Source of the DNA: Rahnella bruchi
GTDB lineage: Bacteria; Pseudomonadota; Gammaproteobacteria; Enterobacterales; Enterobacteriaceae
Direction of reading: 5' to 3'
NCBI RefSeq assembly: GCF_003614975.1
Contig: NZ_QZWI01000010.1
Coordinates: forward strand, 120,517 to 184,516
DNA length: 64,000 nucleotides
A model generated the notes under the pieces. The model ran no database searches and was not told the origin of the DNA. It saw only the letters and a program-made list of their open reading frames with translations. A program made the translations under genes and the position numbers. Below are positions 46,931 through 55,986 of the stretch, in pieces; the stretch's first letter is position 1, and every line of letters begins with the position of its first letter.

Positions 46931-47090
46931 CTGCACACTGGGTAAACCAATTTATCCACCCTCCAACGGATTAACGGGCGGCGCAAAGTATTCTGGCGAC
47001 GTCGGTGACCGTCATTCCCTGATGCAGCATCAGCATGGCAATGAGATGTCCGGCATGATTTTTATCGAGGGTTTGCTGTGCTTCTTAACG
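46931..47090 (-). pseudogene. IS630-like transposase fragment
   Basis: On the minus strand the frame reads EAQQTLDKNHAGHLIAMLML and HQGMTVTDVARILCAAR, then a TAA stop, then SVGGWINWFT. This is the N-terminal helix-turn-helix of an IS630-type transposase, broken by a stop codon. It abuts the IS110 fragment, which makes this short region a graveyard of insertion sequences. Confidence 0.6.
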
Positions 47091-47290
47091 CATCAACAGT
47101 CGTTCTTCATCAGGGATAGCTGCTATGATCGGCATCTCTCAGTCCGGTTGGTGGTTTGTTTCTTTTTGGCGATTAATCAGATCGCACAATCCGGGCTGAG
47201 TTCCCTCTAAGTGATCTACTATTGTTCGAGGCTATTTAGCACCGTTTAAATGGGGGAGATAAATATCACTTCCCATTATTGAGGTATGAG

Positions 47291-47980
47291 ATGAACAACA
47301 CAGTTTATGATGCATTTCGTTGTTTGAAATTATTGTCCTCCGGAAATCGTGCTTTAGGTATCAGGGAGATGGGGCGGACTTTGGAATTGGATTCAGCAAA
47401 AGTCACTCGGTTGATGCAGACTTTATTGTCACTGGAGATGGTGGAGCAAGATAAACGAAAAAAATATAGCCTAGGGATGGGTATCCACCAGCTCTCTGCC
47501 CGTGCGATACATAACTCAACCTTTTATAGCGCAGTGTTGGGAATGCTAGAGGAAATTGGTAGTCACTCTGTTTCTATTGTTGTTGGTATATTAAGCGGGA
47601 AGAATGTGACGTATTTAATCCATACCCGTGGTGGGAAAAGTATCGCCCGTGCTATCGGAAATTACGAGTCCTATCCGATTCATGATTCAGTCATTGGCAT
47701 CAAACTACTCTCTGCCATGAGTGATGAAGAAATAGTCGCTCGTATTGGAGTCCATGACCACAATTTGTTGAAAAATGATATACAAGAGGCAAGGCGACAT
47801 CAGGTATTTGAAAAAGTATACAGCCAGACAGATTACCGACTGGCCTGTATTATTCCTGGCATGCAAGCAGCCATAGCATTGTCTAATATTCAGGGTGACA
47901 AACTCAATATTGATAGTTTTCGCCAATTTTTAATGACTGCAGCACAGAAAATCAGTAGAGAATCATTTCCCATTCTGTAG
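47291..47980 (+). CDS. IclR-family regulator of the sugar-acid genes
   Basis: Regulator of 229 residues: N-terminal winged helix (YDAFRCLKLLSSGNRALGIREMGRTLELDSAKVTRLMQTLLSLEMV) and a C-terminal effector domain of the IclR type. It converges on dgoA with an 18-base overlap of the 3' ends (47963-47980). Its partner genes suggest control by a sugar acid or its 2-keto-3-deoxy product. The ATG at 47291 is preferred over a TTG four codons upstream. Confidence 0.85.
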   Translation: MNNTVYDAFRCLKLLSSGNRALGIREMGRTLELDSAKVTRLMQTLLSLEMVEQDKRKKYSLGMGIHQLSARAIHNSTFYSAVLGMLEEIGSHSVSIVVGILSGKNVTYLIHTRGGKSIARAIGNYESYPIHDSVIGIKLLSAMSDEEIVARIGVHDHNLLKNDIQEARRHQVFEKVYSQTDYRLACIIPGMQAAIALSNIQGDKLNIDSFRQFLMTAAQKISRESFPIL

Positions 47981-48574
47981 TAACTGCTGGCAGCGTTCAG
48001 CCGTAGTCGCCACACTTTGCCCACAACGGTAGAGTGCAGAACCAATTCCTACGCTGTCGTAATACTGTAAATAATCGGATGCATTTTCAATATCAACACC
48101 ACCCACTGCGCAGAAGTGGCTTGCTTGTGACAGCGGGCCCTTGATCAATTGGGGATAGTTAACCGGCAGCGCCGCAGCAGGGAAAATTTTCAGCACATCC
48201 ACTCCCATCTCACAGGCCGAGAATATTTCGCTACTGGTAAAAACGCCGGCACAGATATCCAGACCATGACGCTTTGCCGCAGTGACAACACGGAAATCAA
48301 GATTGGGCGTTAAAATAAATCCTGCTCCGCGTAAGGCACTGGTTTCTACCTGCTCAGGCGTGAGCACCGTCCCGGCTCCCACTCGCACCCGTTCGCCAAA
48401 CTGGTGACTAATCTGTTGCACACTCTGATCCCAGCCTGGGGAGTTGGTGGTGATCTCCACCGTATTGATGCCATATTCCAGCAGACAGGCGACATGTTCT
48501 ATCGCCTCCTCTGCGGTGATCCCCCGCAGAATGGCGACGACTTTTGCACTATTGATCATCGCGAAAAACCTCAT
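47963..48574 (-). CDS. dgoA: 2-dehydro-3-deoxy-6-phosphogalactonate aldolase
   Basis: Class I aldolase of 203 residues, KDPG/KDPGal family. It cleaves 2-keto-3-deoxy-6-phosphogalactonate to pyruvate and glyceraldehyde 3-phosphate. Key parts: VAILRGITAEEA, VEITTNSPGW with the catalytic Glu, GAGTVLTPEQV, and VDVLKIFPAAALP with the Schiff-base Lys. It overlaps dgoK by 26 bases. Last gene of the operon. Confidence 0.9.
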   Translation of the reverse strand: MRFFAMINSAKVVAILRGITAEEAIEHVACLLEYGINTVEITTNSPGWDQSVQQISHQFGERVRVGAGTVLTPEQVETSALRGAGFILTPNLDFRVVTAAKRHGLDICAGVFTSSEIFSACEMGVDVLKIFPAAALPVNYPQLIKGPLSQASHFCAVGGVDIENASDYLQYYDSVGIGSALYRCGQSVATTAERCQQLLQNGK

Positions 48575-49442
48575 TCAGTCCGGCAATGATTGTGGTTTCA
48601 GCTTCAAGGGTGGTGCAACTGACAGATAGCACATCGCAGGCCTGGCGATACAGTGACAACAAGGTGCGATTGCCGATAAAGCAGATACTTTCACTCTCTT
48701 GCTGCCCGGTCAGGATTTCGTAGCCAATCAGTAAACCTGAAAGGTAGCTTGCGGCATGGCGTGGCTCTATGGCACCAAGAATATATCGCCCGCGGCTACG
48801 AAATAGCTCGGTAATAATATCACTGGCAGGGTAATCAAAAGATTGCGCAGTGTTGACCCCGTCGATAAATGCCGACGTGGAATCGATTTGTTCGGGCAGA
48901 CCTTTACCCACCACTGAATGGTTAACAACGAAATGATAAAGTTCACCGGTCATGAGGGTGCGTAAGCTCTCAACCTGCTGTTTCGAGCGATCAACGGTTA
49001 TCCATTTACTGTGCGTCCCCACGGCGGCGAAGCGGCTGGCATCGGTTAACGTTAATGCGCCCGCGAGTTGCATCTCCTCACCCCGGCACACTTCATTAAC
49101 GCGGCGGTCGCATATACCCGGGCGCAAAGTGAGGGGATTGGAGAGTACACCCTTAAGCTCGCGACCTTTGCCAAGTAAGGCGGCAAAACTGAGTGGCAGC
49201 TCCAGGTATCCGGCATCGGCAATGCCGATATTACTGCCAATCATGCCACACAGAATAACAGGGAGCTGTGCGTCCCAAGCATCCTTTAGGCGCAGCAATT
49301 GCTGGCGCAGAATATCAGGCAACTGCTCGCGCTGGCATTTTCCCACCCCGCACGTGTCTTCAACCATGCGTGTGACGACGCCATTACGTACACTCAGCGC
49401 GCGGAAATTACTGGTACCCCAATCTACGGCAATGTAGTTCAT
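48549..49442 (-). CDS. dgoK: 2-dehydro-3-deoxygalactonokinase
   Basis: Sugar-acid kinase of 297 residues (DgoK family). It phosphorylates 2-keto-3-deoxygalactonate at C6. The N-terminal phosphate loop IAVDWGTSNFRALSV and the block CGMIGSNIGIADAGYLELP are family signatures; a second conserved stretch is AAVGTHSKWITVD. It overlaps its neighbours on both sides by 4 and 26 bases, which indicates tight translational coupling. Confidence 0.9.
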   Translation of the reverse strand: MNYIAVDWGTSNFRALSVRNGVVTRMVEDTCGVGKCQREQLPDILRQQLLRLKDAWDAQLPVILCGMIGSNIGIADAGYLELPLSFAALLGKGRELKGVLSNPLTLRPGICDRRVNEVCRGEEMQLAGALTLTDASRFAAVGTHSKWITVDRSKQQVESLRTLMTGELYHFVVNHSVVGKGLPEQIDSTSAFIDGVNTAQSFDYPASDIITELFRSRGRYILGAIEPRHAASYLSGLLIGYEILTGQQESESICFIGNRTLLSLYRQACDVLSVSCTTLEAETTIIAGLNEVFRDDQ

Positions 49443-50335
49443 TGGCTCGCTCCGAAGACTGCCAGTGGCAATGCAGCAGTGAGATTTTGCAGTTCATCCC
49501 GTGTGATATCATCTATTGGTTTTGCCGGTTCGCGAACGTAGTCCGTGGCAAAAATGCCAGCTTTATGCAAAACGGTTTTGTGGATGGCTACGCCAATACC
49601 CGGTTGAACCCCATAACGCAGGAAGGGAAGATAGCGATAAAATTGCGCCTGTGCTTCCTGTTCATTGCGCGCAAAGGCCCGCAGAATGGCATTGATCACA
49701 TCGGGAAACTCGCAGGCAGGCATGGTGCCAATCACGCCGCGGCGAAGCTCTTCATATAAGAAGCCGGCATTGAGCCCACCAAACAAGCCGACGCTATCAC
49801 CGAGGGCATTTTTGAGCGCTGTGATTTTGAGAGTGGTCGGCGGTTGTTCAACTTTAATGTATTTGATTGCGGCAAACGCCTGGCAGAGCTTGACCAGCGT
49901 GGTGACCGGTATCGTCACCCCGGTCATCATCGGCGCATCCTGGATCATTATTTCTATATCGCAGGCATGACAGATGTCGCGATAAAAATGGAAAATCTCA
50001 TCCGGGCCGGGTTTAACCACTGAGGGTGGGTTGACCATCGCCACCTGAGCGCCCCATTGCTTAACGCGATTAATATCCTCGATGGCAACGGCTGAGCTGG
50101 CTCCTCCCGCAGCAGCGACCAGCGGCAAGCTTCCGGTCAGTCGTTTTACACAATGGAATAGCGCTTCTTTCTCTCCACTGGTTAGCGCATAGCCTTCTGA
50201 GGCATTGCCAAACAGCGCCAGGCCGTCAATACCCTGGCTCAACAAGAACCGCACCAGTTTTTCAATTGAAGTAAAATCAACGTTACCTAGCTTATCAAAT
50301 GCCGTTGCCAGAATTGGCACATTACCCTTTAACAT
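49439..50335 (-). CDS. DapA/NanA-superfamily aldolase or dehydratase
   Basis: Protein of 298 residues with the DHDPS fold. Seen are the family loop GNASEGYALTSGEKEALFH near residue 45 and the Schiff-base Lys in KYIKVEQPPT around 160. Members act on pyruvate-derived bonds: dihydrodipicolinate synthase, N-acetylneuraminate lyase, KDG aldolase, or keto-deoxy-sugar-acid dehydratase. In this operon a 2-keto-3-deoxy-sugar acid aldolase is most likely. It may give a non-phosphorylating route next to DgoK/DgoA. Overlaps the dehydratase by 7 bases and dgoK by 4. Confidence 0.8.
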   Translation of the reverse strand: MLKGNVPILATAFDKLGNVDFTSIEKLVRFLLSQGIDGLALFGNASEGYALTSGEKEALFHCVKRLTGSLPLVAAAGGASSAVAIEDINRVKQWGAQVAMVNPPSVVKPGPDEIFHFYRDICHACDIEIMIQDAPMMTGVTIPVTTLVKLCQAFAAIKYIKVEQPPTTLKITALKNALGDSVGLFGGLNAGFLYEELRRGVIGTMPACEFPDVINAILRAFARNEQEAQAQFYRYLPFLRYGVQPGIGVAIHKTVLHKAGIFATDYVREPAKPIDDITRDELQNLTAALPLAVFGASQ

Positions 50336-51492
50336 GTTGCCCCCATGTCATATTCACGAACACGTTCTTCATTAATTTCAATACCCAGACCGTGGCCTTC
50401 AGGTCTTTGGTAATGTCCCTGCTCACACACCAGTGGTGTGGTGAGTAGCTGATTAGCAATGGCAAAAACCGGCGGCTGGTACTCCAGCATAAAGAGGTTA
50501 GGGATCGCGGCCGCAACCTGGATTGAAGCGGCAATGCAGGGACCTAAGCCGACGCTAAGATGAGGCGCAACCTGTAGATTCCAGGCTTCAGCCATGGAAG
50601 CAATGTGCATCATTTCACTGATGCCGGTACGGCCAACGTCTGGTTGCAGAATATCGGCAGCGCGTTGCTCGATGAACGGCTTAAACTGATAGCGAGTGCG
50701 CTCGGTTTCTCCGATCGCGATAGCGACGGGACTTTTCGCCCGCAATTCACGGTGACCCGCAATATCTTCAGGCAGGAGCGGGGCTTCAAGGAAACCGACT
50801 CCTAATGGATGCAAGGCAGCTGCCAATTCAGCGGCTTGCGCCACACTGTAATTCCAGTGGGCATCGAGAAAAATATTAGCGTCGTTGCCCAACGTTTCAC
50901 GAATCCCGCTCACATTTTCGATGTCTTCCCGTACCCCATAGCCCAACGCCAGTTTGAAGGCATTAAAACCTTTGTTTTGCCATTGCTTCGCCAGATGACA
51001 GCGGGCAGGCAGATCGGGTTCGGGCAACCCAGAGACATAGCAAGGAATTGTCTCGCGATAAGCGCCGCCGAGTAATTGATAGACCGGGAGTTGCAGGATC
51101 TTGCCTTTCAGATCCCACAAGGCAATATCCACCGCGGCGATAGCATCAATGTGATAGCCAGTAATATGGCCACGGTCGCGCATGGCATCGTACATTTTAG
51201 AGTTCAGTACCCCACTGGCGAACGGCGACTGGCCAATCAGTAACGGGGCAAAAAGATGGTTAATTACTTCGGCGATCACCTGAGGTACTACCGGTGCCAG
51301 CGCCTCTCCCCAACCGACATACCCTTCATTGGTCGTGATCTTAACCAGGCACGTTTCCATTTTTCGCGAATAGACACAGCGATACTCCGGGCGATAGTAA
51401 TAATCGCTGTTGTGACCTTCAACACTCCCTCCAAGATAGGCTTGTTGTGGCGTAATTTTCAGCGGGAAACATTCAATATGGCTTATCTTCAT
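50329..51492 (-). CDS. Enolase-superfamily sugar-acid dehydratase (mandelate racemase type)
   Basis: Enzyme of 387 residues. The N-terminal capping domain (MKISHIECFPLKITPQQAYLGG) is followed by a barrel with the family's metal ligands in order: FLDAHWNY (Asp), FLEAPLLPEDIAGH (Glu), AIGETERTR (Glu), DVGRTGISEM and the catalytic APHLSVGLG (His). It should remove water from an aldonic or uronic acid to give a 2-keto-3-deoxy acid for the kinase/aldolase pair. Galactonate is possible, but the exact sugar is not readable. CAGGAG decides the ATG at 51492. Confidence 0.85.
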   Translation of the reverse strand: MKISHIECFPLKITPQQAYLGGSVEGHNSDYYYRPEYRCVYSRKMETCLVKITTNEGYVGWGEALAPVVPQVIAEVINHLFAPLLIGQSPFASGVLNSKMYDAMRDRGHITGYHIDAIAAVDIALWDLKGKILQLPVYQLLGGAYRETIPCYVSGLPEPDLPARCHLAKQWQNKGFNAFKLALGYGVREDIENVSGIRETLGNDANIFLDAHWNYSVAQAAELAAALHPLGVGFLEAPLLPEDIAGHRELRAKSPVAIAIGETERTRYQFKPFIEQRAADILQPDVGRTGISEMMHIASMAEAWNLQVAPHLSVGLGPCIAASIQVAAAIPNLFMLEYQPPVFAIANQLLTTPLVCEQGHYQRPEGHGLGIEINEERVREYDMGATC

Positions 51493-51509
51493 TGCGACTC
51501 CTGGGCACA

Positions 51510-52832
51510 TTAATCCAAAATTTTTCCAGCGGTTTCTTTAGCAAACCAGACGGCGATAAACGAGATTGCGGCAGTGATCATCACATACCATGCAGGGGAT
51601 AAGGGGTCACCGGTTAGGGTGATAAGGCTTGCTGAAGCCAATGGTGTTACACCGCCAAAGACAGCGACAGTCAGGTTATAGGCGATGGCAATACTGCCGT
51701 AACGAATTGCGGTCGGGAACAGTTCGACCATAGCTGCGCCGCAACCCCCATTAAACATTGCGACAAAGACGCCGAGCATGCTCATCGCCGCAATGGACGA
51801 GCCAACTGATCCCTGGCTCATCACCAGCATTGCCGGGTAAGTCAGTAACATGAATCCGCCACATCCCATCAGCATCAGTGGCCTGCGTCCCCAACGATCA
51901 GATAGATAGCCGGTGAGTGGCATACAAATGGCGACGCTGAGCAGCCCGAGGGTGGTAATTAAATAGGAGTCGGTACGGCTGTAATGCAAATAGGTGGAGA
52001 GATAACCGGGCATAAAAGATTGCAGAACCCAGCTACTTACCGCTTTAACAATCACAAATCCTGTGCAGAACAGAAGGGCAGACATCGAGGTTGAAAGAGA
52101 TGTGCGCAAAGGTGATTTTTCAATCTTTCCTGCGGCTTTAAGTTTATGAAACTCAGCGGAGTCCTCCATGTTACGGCGCATATACAGGCCACCCAGACCT
52201 AATGGTGCTGCCAGCAGAAACGGAATGCGCCATCCCCAGTCGTTCATCACTTCCTCACCTAAGGTATGGGTGAGTAAAAGAACCAACCCGGAACCGCAGA
52301 CAAAGGCCAAAAAACTGAAGTTTTCACTCCAACAGGTCAAGGTGGCTCTGCGGTGGGGCTGTGCGCTTTCCGCAAGATAAGTAATCACGCCAGAGCTTTC
52401 GCCACCGGCGGCAAACCCTTGTATCAGACGGGTGAATACCAGTAAGACTGGCGCGATTATGCCTACCTGGTGCCAGGTGGGTAAAAGTCCCATTATAAAG
52501 GTCGAAATTGACGTGATCACAATGACCGTGACCAGCACTTTACGCCGTCCGAGACGATCGCCCATCGAGCCAAAGAACAGCCCGCCAAGCGGTCGCATCA
52601 AGAAGCCAGAACCGAAAACAGCAAAGGATTTAAGCAGTGCAATTGCCGGGTCGCTACTGGCAAAAAAATTGCTCGCGATAATGGTGGCTAATGTTCCGTA
52701 AAGTCCAAAATCAAACCATTCAATAAAATGACCGATACCGGCCGACAGCATGATTTTAGCTGTGCGCCGGGCTGGCACTTTTTCTCTCGCCCCGCTGTAG
52801 TCTGTGGCGTATTGGGTCTCTGTATTGTCCAT
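51510..52832 (-). CDS. MFS transporter, metabolite:H+ symporter type
   Basis: Inner-membrane symporter of 440 residues in the ProP/ShiA/KgtP-like MHS group. The family start HFIEWFDFGLYGTLATIIASNFF, the loop MGDRLGRRKVL and SDRWGRRPLML are evident, with twelve membrane helices. It is the first gene of the sugar-acid operon and probably imports the substrate. The next gene starts 18 bases downstream of its stop. Confidence 0.88.
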   Translation of the reverse strand: MDNTETQYATDYSGAREKVPARRTAKIMLSAGIGHFIEWFDFGLYGTLATIIASNFFASSDPAIALLKSFAVFGSGFLMRPLGGLFFGSMGDRLGRRKVLVTVIVITSISTFIMGLLPTWHQVGIIAPVLLVFTRLIQGFAAGGESSGVITYLAESAQPHRRATLTCWSENFSFLAFVCGSGLVLLLTHTLGEEVMNDWGWRIPFLLAAPLGLGGLYMRRNMEDSAEFHKLKAAGKIEKSPLRTSLSTSMSALLFCTGFVIVKAVSSWVLQSFMPGYLSTYLHYSRTDSYLITTLGLLSVAICMPLTGYLSDRWGRRPLMLMGCGGFMLLTYPAMLVMSQGSVGSSIAAMSMLGVFVAMFNGGCGAAMVELFPTAIRYGSIAIAYNLTVAVFGGVTPLASASLITLTGDPLSPAWYVMITAAISFIAVWFAKETAGKILD

Positions 52833-53157
52833 ATCAACTCCCGAGGGTAGGTAGGGGCTCAGTCTTGGTACGACTTTTTAATAGGTATAGGACGAGTATA
52901 TTGATTAGATCTCGGGAGATGAGATGGACTGTTGGAATAGCGAGATGAATCAAAATTGAAATGAATTTTTGCTTCATATAATGAAGCAGTTGCAGTTGAG
53001 ATAATATACTGGGGTCGTATTACTAAGAGTTACCAAAATAGACAAGTATGATCATTTTGGTGACATCCCTATGAGCTTGCCCCGCTTTATTCAGACGGTT
53101 TTGTATGTAAGATATTGTTATATAATGGATAAAGTATTACGTCGCACATCTGCTGGT
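52833..53157. other. Promoter region of the sugar-acid operon and flank
   Basis: About 325 AT-rich bases without a gene. The promoter for the transporter operon should be at its left end. No clear IclR-type operator palindrome was found. Confidence 0.3.
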
Positions 53158-53450
53158 TTACTGCACCACATCAGCAGAACCGTTGTCCTTCAGCGACTCG
53201 AATGATTTTTCCACTAACTGATTACCGAATAGCTTTTCTATTGCACCCAATATCACATCCTGTAACGTGCTGAAGTCGTAACCACCTGTAGTAGTGCCCA
53301 CCCTATGGCTTCTCTGTCGCAGCAGTCCAGTGCGAACCTTTTCTGTCGTCATCACAGCCGAACGAGAAGCCATCTGAACACAACCACAGGTCGCTTTCTG
53401 CCAATGCAACTTTACCGTTATGCTCACGAAGCAGCCCAATGCAAAGATCA
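53158..53450 (-). pseudogene. IS2-like (IS3 family) transposase OrfB remnant
   Basis: Two minus-strand frames together resemble IS2 InsD: HNGKVALAESDLWLCSDGFSFGCDDD (cited in part) in one frame, then TTGGYDFSTLQDVILGAIEKLFGNQLVEK in another, followed by a degraded DNGS block. In IS2 these read WCSDGFEFCCDNG and [24 protein letters not shown]. At least one frameshift and missing ends show it is dead. Confidence 0.75.
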
Positions 53451-53591
53451 AGGGCAGCTATGAGCGAACTGCGGACACAGAGGATCCCGTGGGGGAAGCT
53501 GTTAATCAAAAAAGGTTATGTGAAGTGCTAAGGCTCAGGGATACAAAAGCCATCAAAATATTAGAGGATTTGAAACCAGGACATTTTAAAT

Positions 53592-53611
53592 GGGCCAACA
53601 TTCCTTGGCCC
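53592..53611 (-). terminator. Hairpin after the enoyl-reductase-like gene
   Basis: GGGCCAA-CATTCC-TTGGCCC, 7 bp, 25 bases past the stop of the minus-strand gene, followed on that strand by an AT-rich stretch. A plausible weak terminator. Confidence 0.45.
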
Positions 53612-53635
53612 CTGCAGTGATTCTGGACAGGATAT

Positions 53636-54619
53636 TTAAATCTCAGTGATCCGCGTATCGGCAATGGTTTCCGCGAAATGTTTCCCAAATAAACCTGCGG
53701 GCGTCTGAAAACCTGGTTTTGCTTCTCCCGCCAGCACTCTTCGCGCTGCTTCCGCTGCGGCCATGGCGGTAAAACTGTAGCCATTCACTGTTTCGAGTAA
53801 CATCCGCACAACTTCGCCCTCCGCATTGACGACCTCAGCCACAGCCTGATATCGGTTATTCAGGCGTTCCTGTTCTGTTGGGCCATCCGCTAAAAGTGAC
53901 AGATCCCCTTGTGGAAATTCTGTGCCGCTGAGATGCACAAAAGTCTCAATGTCTGGAATGTTTGTGGTCATCCATACCGTTGTTAGGTCTGGTAGGGTTA
54001 CCGGGAAACACTCTACGGGCCCAACGCCAAAATCAAAATGTCTTGTTTGGGTAGGTTCCTGAGGTATTACTCTGCCGTTTGAACGTTTCAGACACTGCGG
54101 CGAGAGATTTTCAGTCGCGCTGATGGCGGACCCTCGCGACATCGGCCCGGCGACATTCAAAGCAAGGGCGATTTTTTTTGGGGCTGATATCCGCTCTGCC
54201 GCATGGGCTGCCAGGCAACCCAGCATAGCCACACTGCCACCACATCCCGGCAGGAGCATCACACCTGCCGCCGCTGCATCAGCATCTAGGACCTCAGCAA
54301 GCCTGTAGCTGTCGGGTTCAGCAGCAACATCCAGATAATGTGTTTTACTGTTCACAGCCGCCCCCATCAAAGCATTGGCTGTGTACATAAACGGTCCGGC
54401 ACAGTTCAGCACAACGGCAACATCCTCAAGCGCCGCATTGACTGTTTCTGCATCTGCAAGAGAGAAGGTCCGATAAGGGATCTCTAACTCTGCGGCCATC
54501 GCGGCGAGTTTTTTTTCGTCTCGTCCCGCTAAAATAAGCGGGACGCCGCAAGCCAGAGCATGAGCAGTTATCAGACCGCCTGTGTAACCGGTTGCGCCGT
54601 AAATCATGATGCTTTTCAT
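53636..54619 (-). CDS. Saccharopine dehydrogenase-like / trans-acting enoyl reductase family protein
   Basis: NAD(P)-binding protein of 327 residues. The Rossmann start IYGATGYTGGLITAHALACG and VVLNCAGPFMYTANALMGAAV are typical of the family that includes saccharopine dehydrogenases and trans-acting enoyl reductases. The exact reaction is unknown. It is followed upstream (on the minus strand) by VOC and SDR genes, which together look like a small detoxification or secondary-metabolite set. Confidence 0.8.
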   Translation of the reverse strand: MKSIMIYGATGYTGGLITAHALACGVPLILAGRDEKKLAAMAAELEIPYRTFSLADAETVNAALEDVAVVLNCAGPFMYTANALMGAAVNSKTHYLDVAAEPDSYRLAEVLDADAAAAGVMLLPGCGGSVAMLGCLAAHAAERISAPKKIALALNVAGPMSRGSAISATENLSPQCLKRSNGRVIPQEPTQTRHFDFGVGPVECFPVTLPDLTTVWMTTNIPDIETFVHLSGTEFPQGDLSLLADGPTEQERLNNRYQAVAEVVNAEGEVVRMLLETVNGYSFTAMAAAEAARRVLAGEAKPGFQTPAGLFGKHFAETIADTRITEI

Positions 54620-54688
54620 GAAGTTTCTGTACCTAAAAGTGAAGGGTTCATTATGGTTCTGAACGCATATGAATTCGTCATCACGGTC

Positions 54689-55090
54689 TTACTTACCGTG
54701 CTGCCAGCTTTTATAAACAAATTCCAGGCTGTAGCCATCGGGGTCCCTGACCTGCGCCGCGTAGTAGCGGGGATCATAATGAAGTTGTGGGCCGGGGGGA
54801 TGAATCACGATGGCACCCGTCGACAGGGCCGCGGCGTAAGCCTGATTGACAGCGGATTCGGAATCGCCTGCGAAGCCTACGTGGATGGCATCAGGGCACA
54901 CCGTTCCCTGACGCAACCAGAAGAATATTTTTCCGTTAGAACCAAATCCTTTAAGGTCGGGATGTCCGGCAGGTCCCTCTTTACCGTCATAATCGTGACG
55001 GGCAGAGATACCAAGTACGGGTAATACGCGTGCATAGAAGCTGACTGAACGGTCAACGTCACTGACGGAAAGAAAGAGATGATCAAGCAT
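54689..55090 (-). CDS. VOC-family (glyoxalase/bleomycin-resistance fold) protein
   Basis: Protein of 133 residues with the vicinal oxygen chelate fold: MLDHLFLSVSDVDRSVSFYARVLPVLG at the start and RDPDGYSLEFVYKSW at the end with a metal-ligand Glu. It could be a lyase, dioxygenase or drug-binding protein. It lies 15 bases after the SDR gene and is probably co-transcribed with it. Confidence 0.82.
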   Translation of the reverse strand: MLDHLFLSVSDVDRSVSFYARVLPVLGISARHDYDGKEGPAGHPDLKGFGSNGKIFFWLRQGTVCPDAIHVGFAGDSESAVNQAYAAALSTGAIVIHPPGPQLHYDPRYYAAQVRDPDGYSLEFVYKSWQHGK

Positions 55091-55105
55091 AGAGTGCTCC
55101 TGAAA

Positions 55106-55849
55106 TCAGATGTTATATCCGCCCGCGACTTCAATCGTCTGAGCATTGATCCAGCCGCCATCGGGAGAAAGTAAAGAGGCGATGACGCGCGCAACCTCAT
55201 CCGGTTCACCGACCCGGCCCAGTGCCGTTTGTGAGGCAAGCAGATTTTCAAACTCCTCGTTCAGTCCCCCTCCCAGTTCAGTCCGGATTGCACCCGGCGA
55301 GACGGCATTTACCCGGATATTCCGTTCCCCAAACTCCTTAGCCATATAGCGGGTCAGAACTTCAAGTCCCCCTTTAAAGGCAGCGTAAGGGGCAACGCCT
55401 AACGTGGCAACTCGCGTGGTGGCGCTCGTCATGTTGATGATGCACGCATCGCGGCGCAGCAGGGGCAGTAGCGTCTGGGTCAGAAAGAAAGGTCCCTTCA
55501 GATGAACATTCATCAGACCGTCGAACTGGTTCTCTGTGACGGTTTCAATCGGGTTAAAAAGTCCATATCCGGCATTATTCACCAGACCATCCAGACCGCC
55601 ATCTTCCCAGCGGGAATGCATCACCTGTTCAAGTTCAGCACGAAAATGATTGAAAGAACTGCTATTTCCAACGTCCAGCTGCAACGCAATGGCTTCGCCA
55701 CCTTCCGCCTCAATACGTTCAACCACACTGGCGGCAGCTTCAGACTGGCTGTTCCAGGTCAGTATGACGCGATAACCGAGCTGGGCACATTTCAGGGCGG
55801 TGCTTGCACCGATGCCCCGGCTGCCGCCGGTAATCAAAACATTTTTCAT
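55106..55849 (-). CDS. Short-chain dehydrogenase/reductase
   Basis: NAD(P)H-dependent oxidoreductase of 247 residues. Cofactor loop TGGSRGIGAS (TGxxxGIG), NNAGYG, catalytic Ser in NMTSATTRVA and the YxxxK pair in APYAAFKGG, then the PG motif AVSPGAIRTE. A full, functional-looking classical SDR. The substrate is unknown. It is divergent from an AraC-type regulator 138 bases away, which probably controls it. Confidence 0.9.
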   Translation of the reverse strand: MKNVLITGGSRGIGASTALKCAQLGYRVILTWNSQSEAAASVVERIEAEGGEAIALQLDVGNSSSFNHFRAELEQVMHSRWEDGGLDGLVNNAGYGLFNPIETVTENQFDGLMNVHLKGPFFLTQTLLPLLRRDACIINMTSATTRVATLGVAPYAAFKGGLEVLTRYMAKEFGERNIRVNAVSPGAIRTELGGGLNEEFENLLASQTALGRVGEPDEVARVIASLLSPDGGWINAQTIEVAGGYNI

Positions 55850-55986
55850 ATTAGCCTCTGCAAGTGAGTGTTGACTGAACAGAGGTTACGCTTTTGCAGG
55901 GCGTAAGGCTGATGCGATCCTCTTCGCTATTTGCCTAATCCTGCCTTTCTCTTGTTGTGCTTACAGCCACGTGATATCAATTGGGG

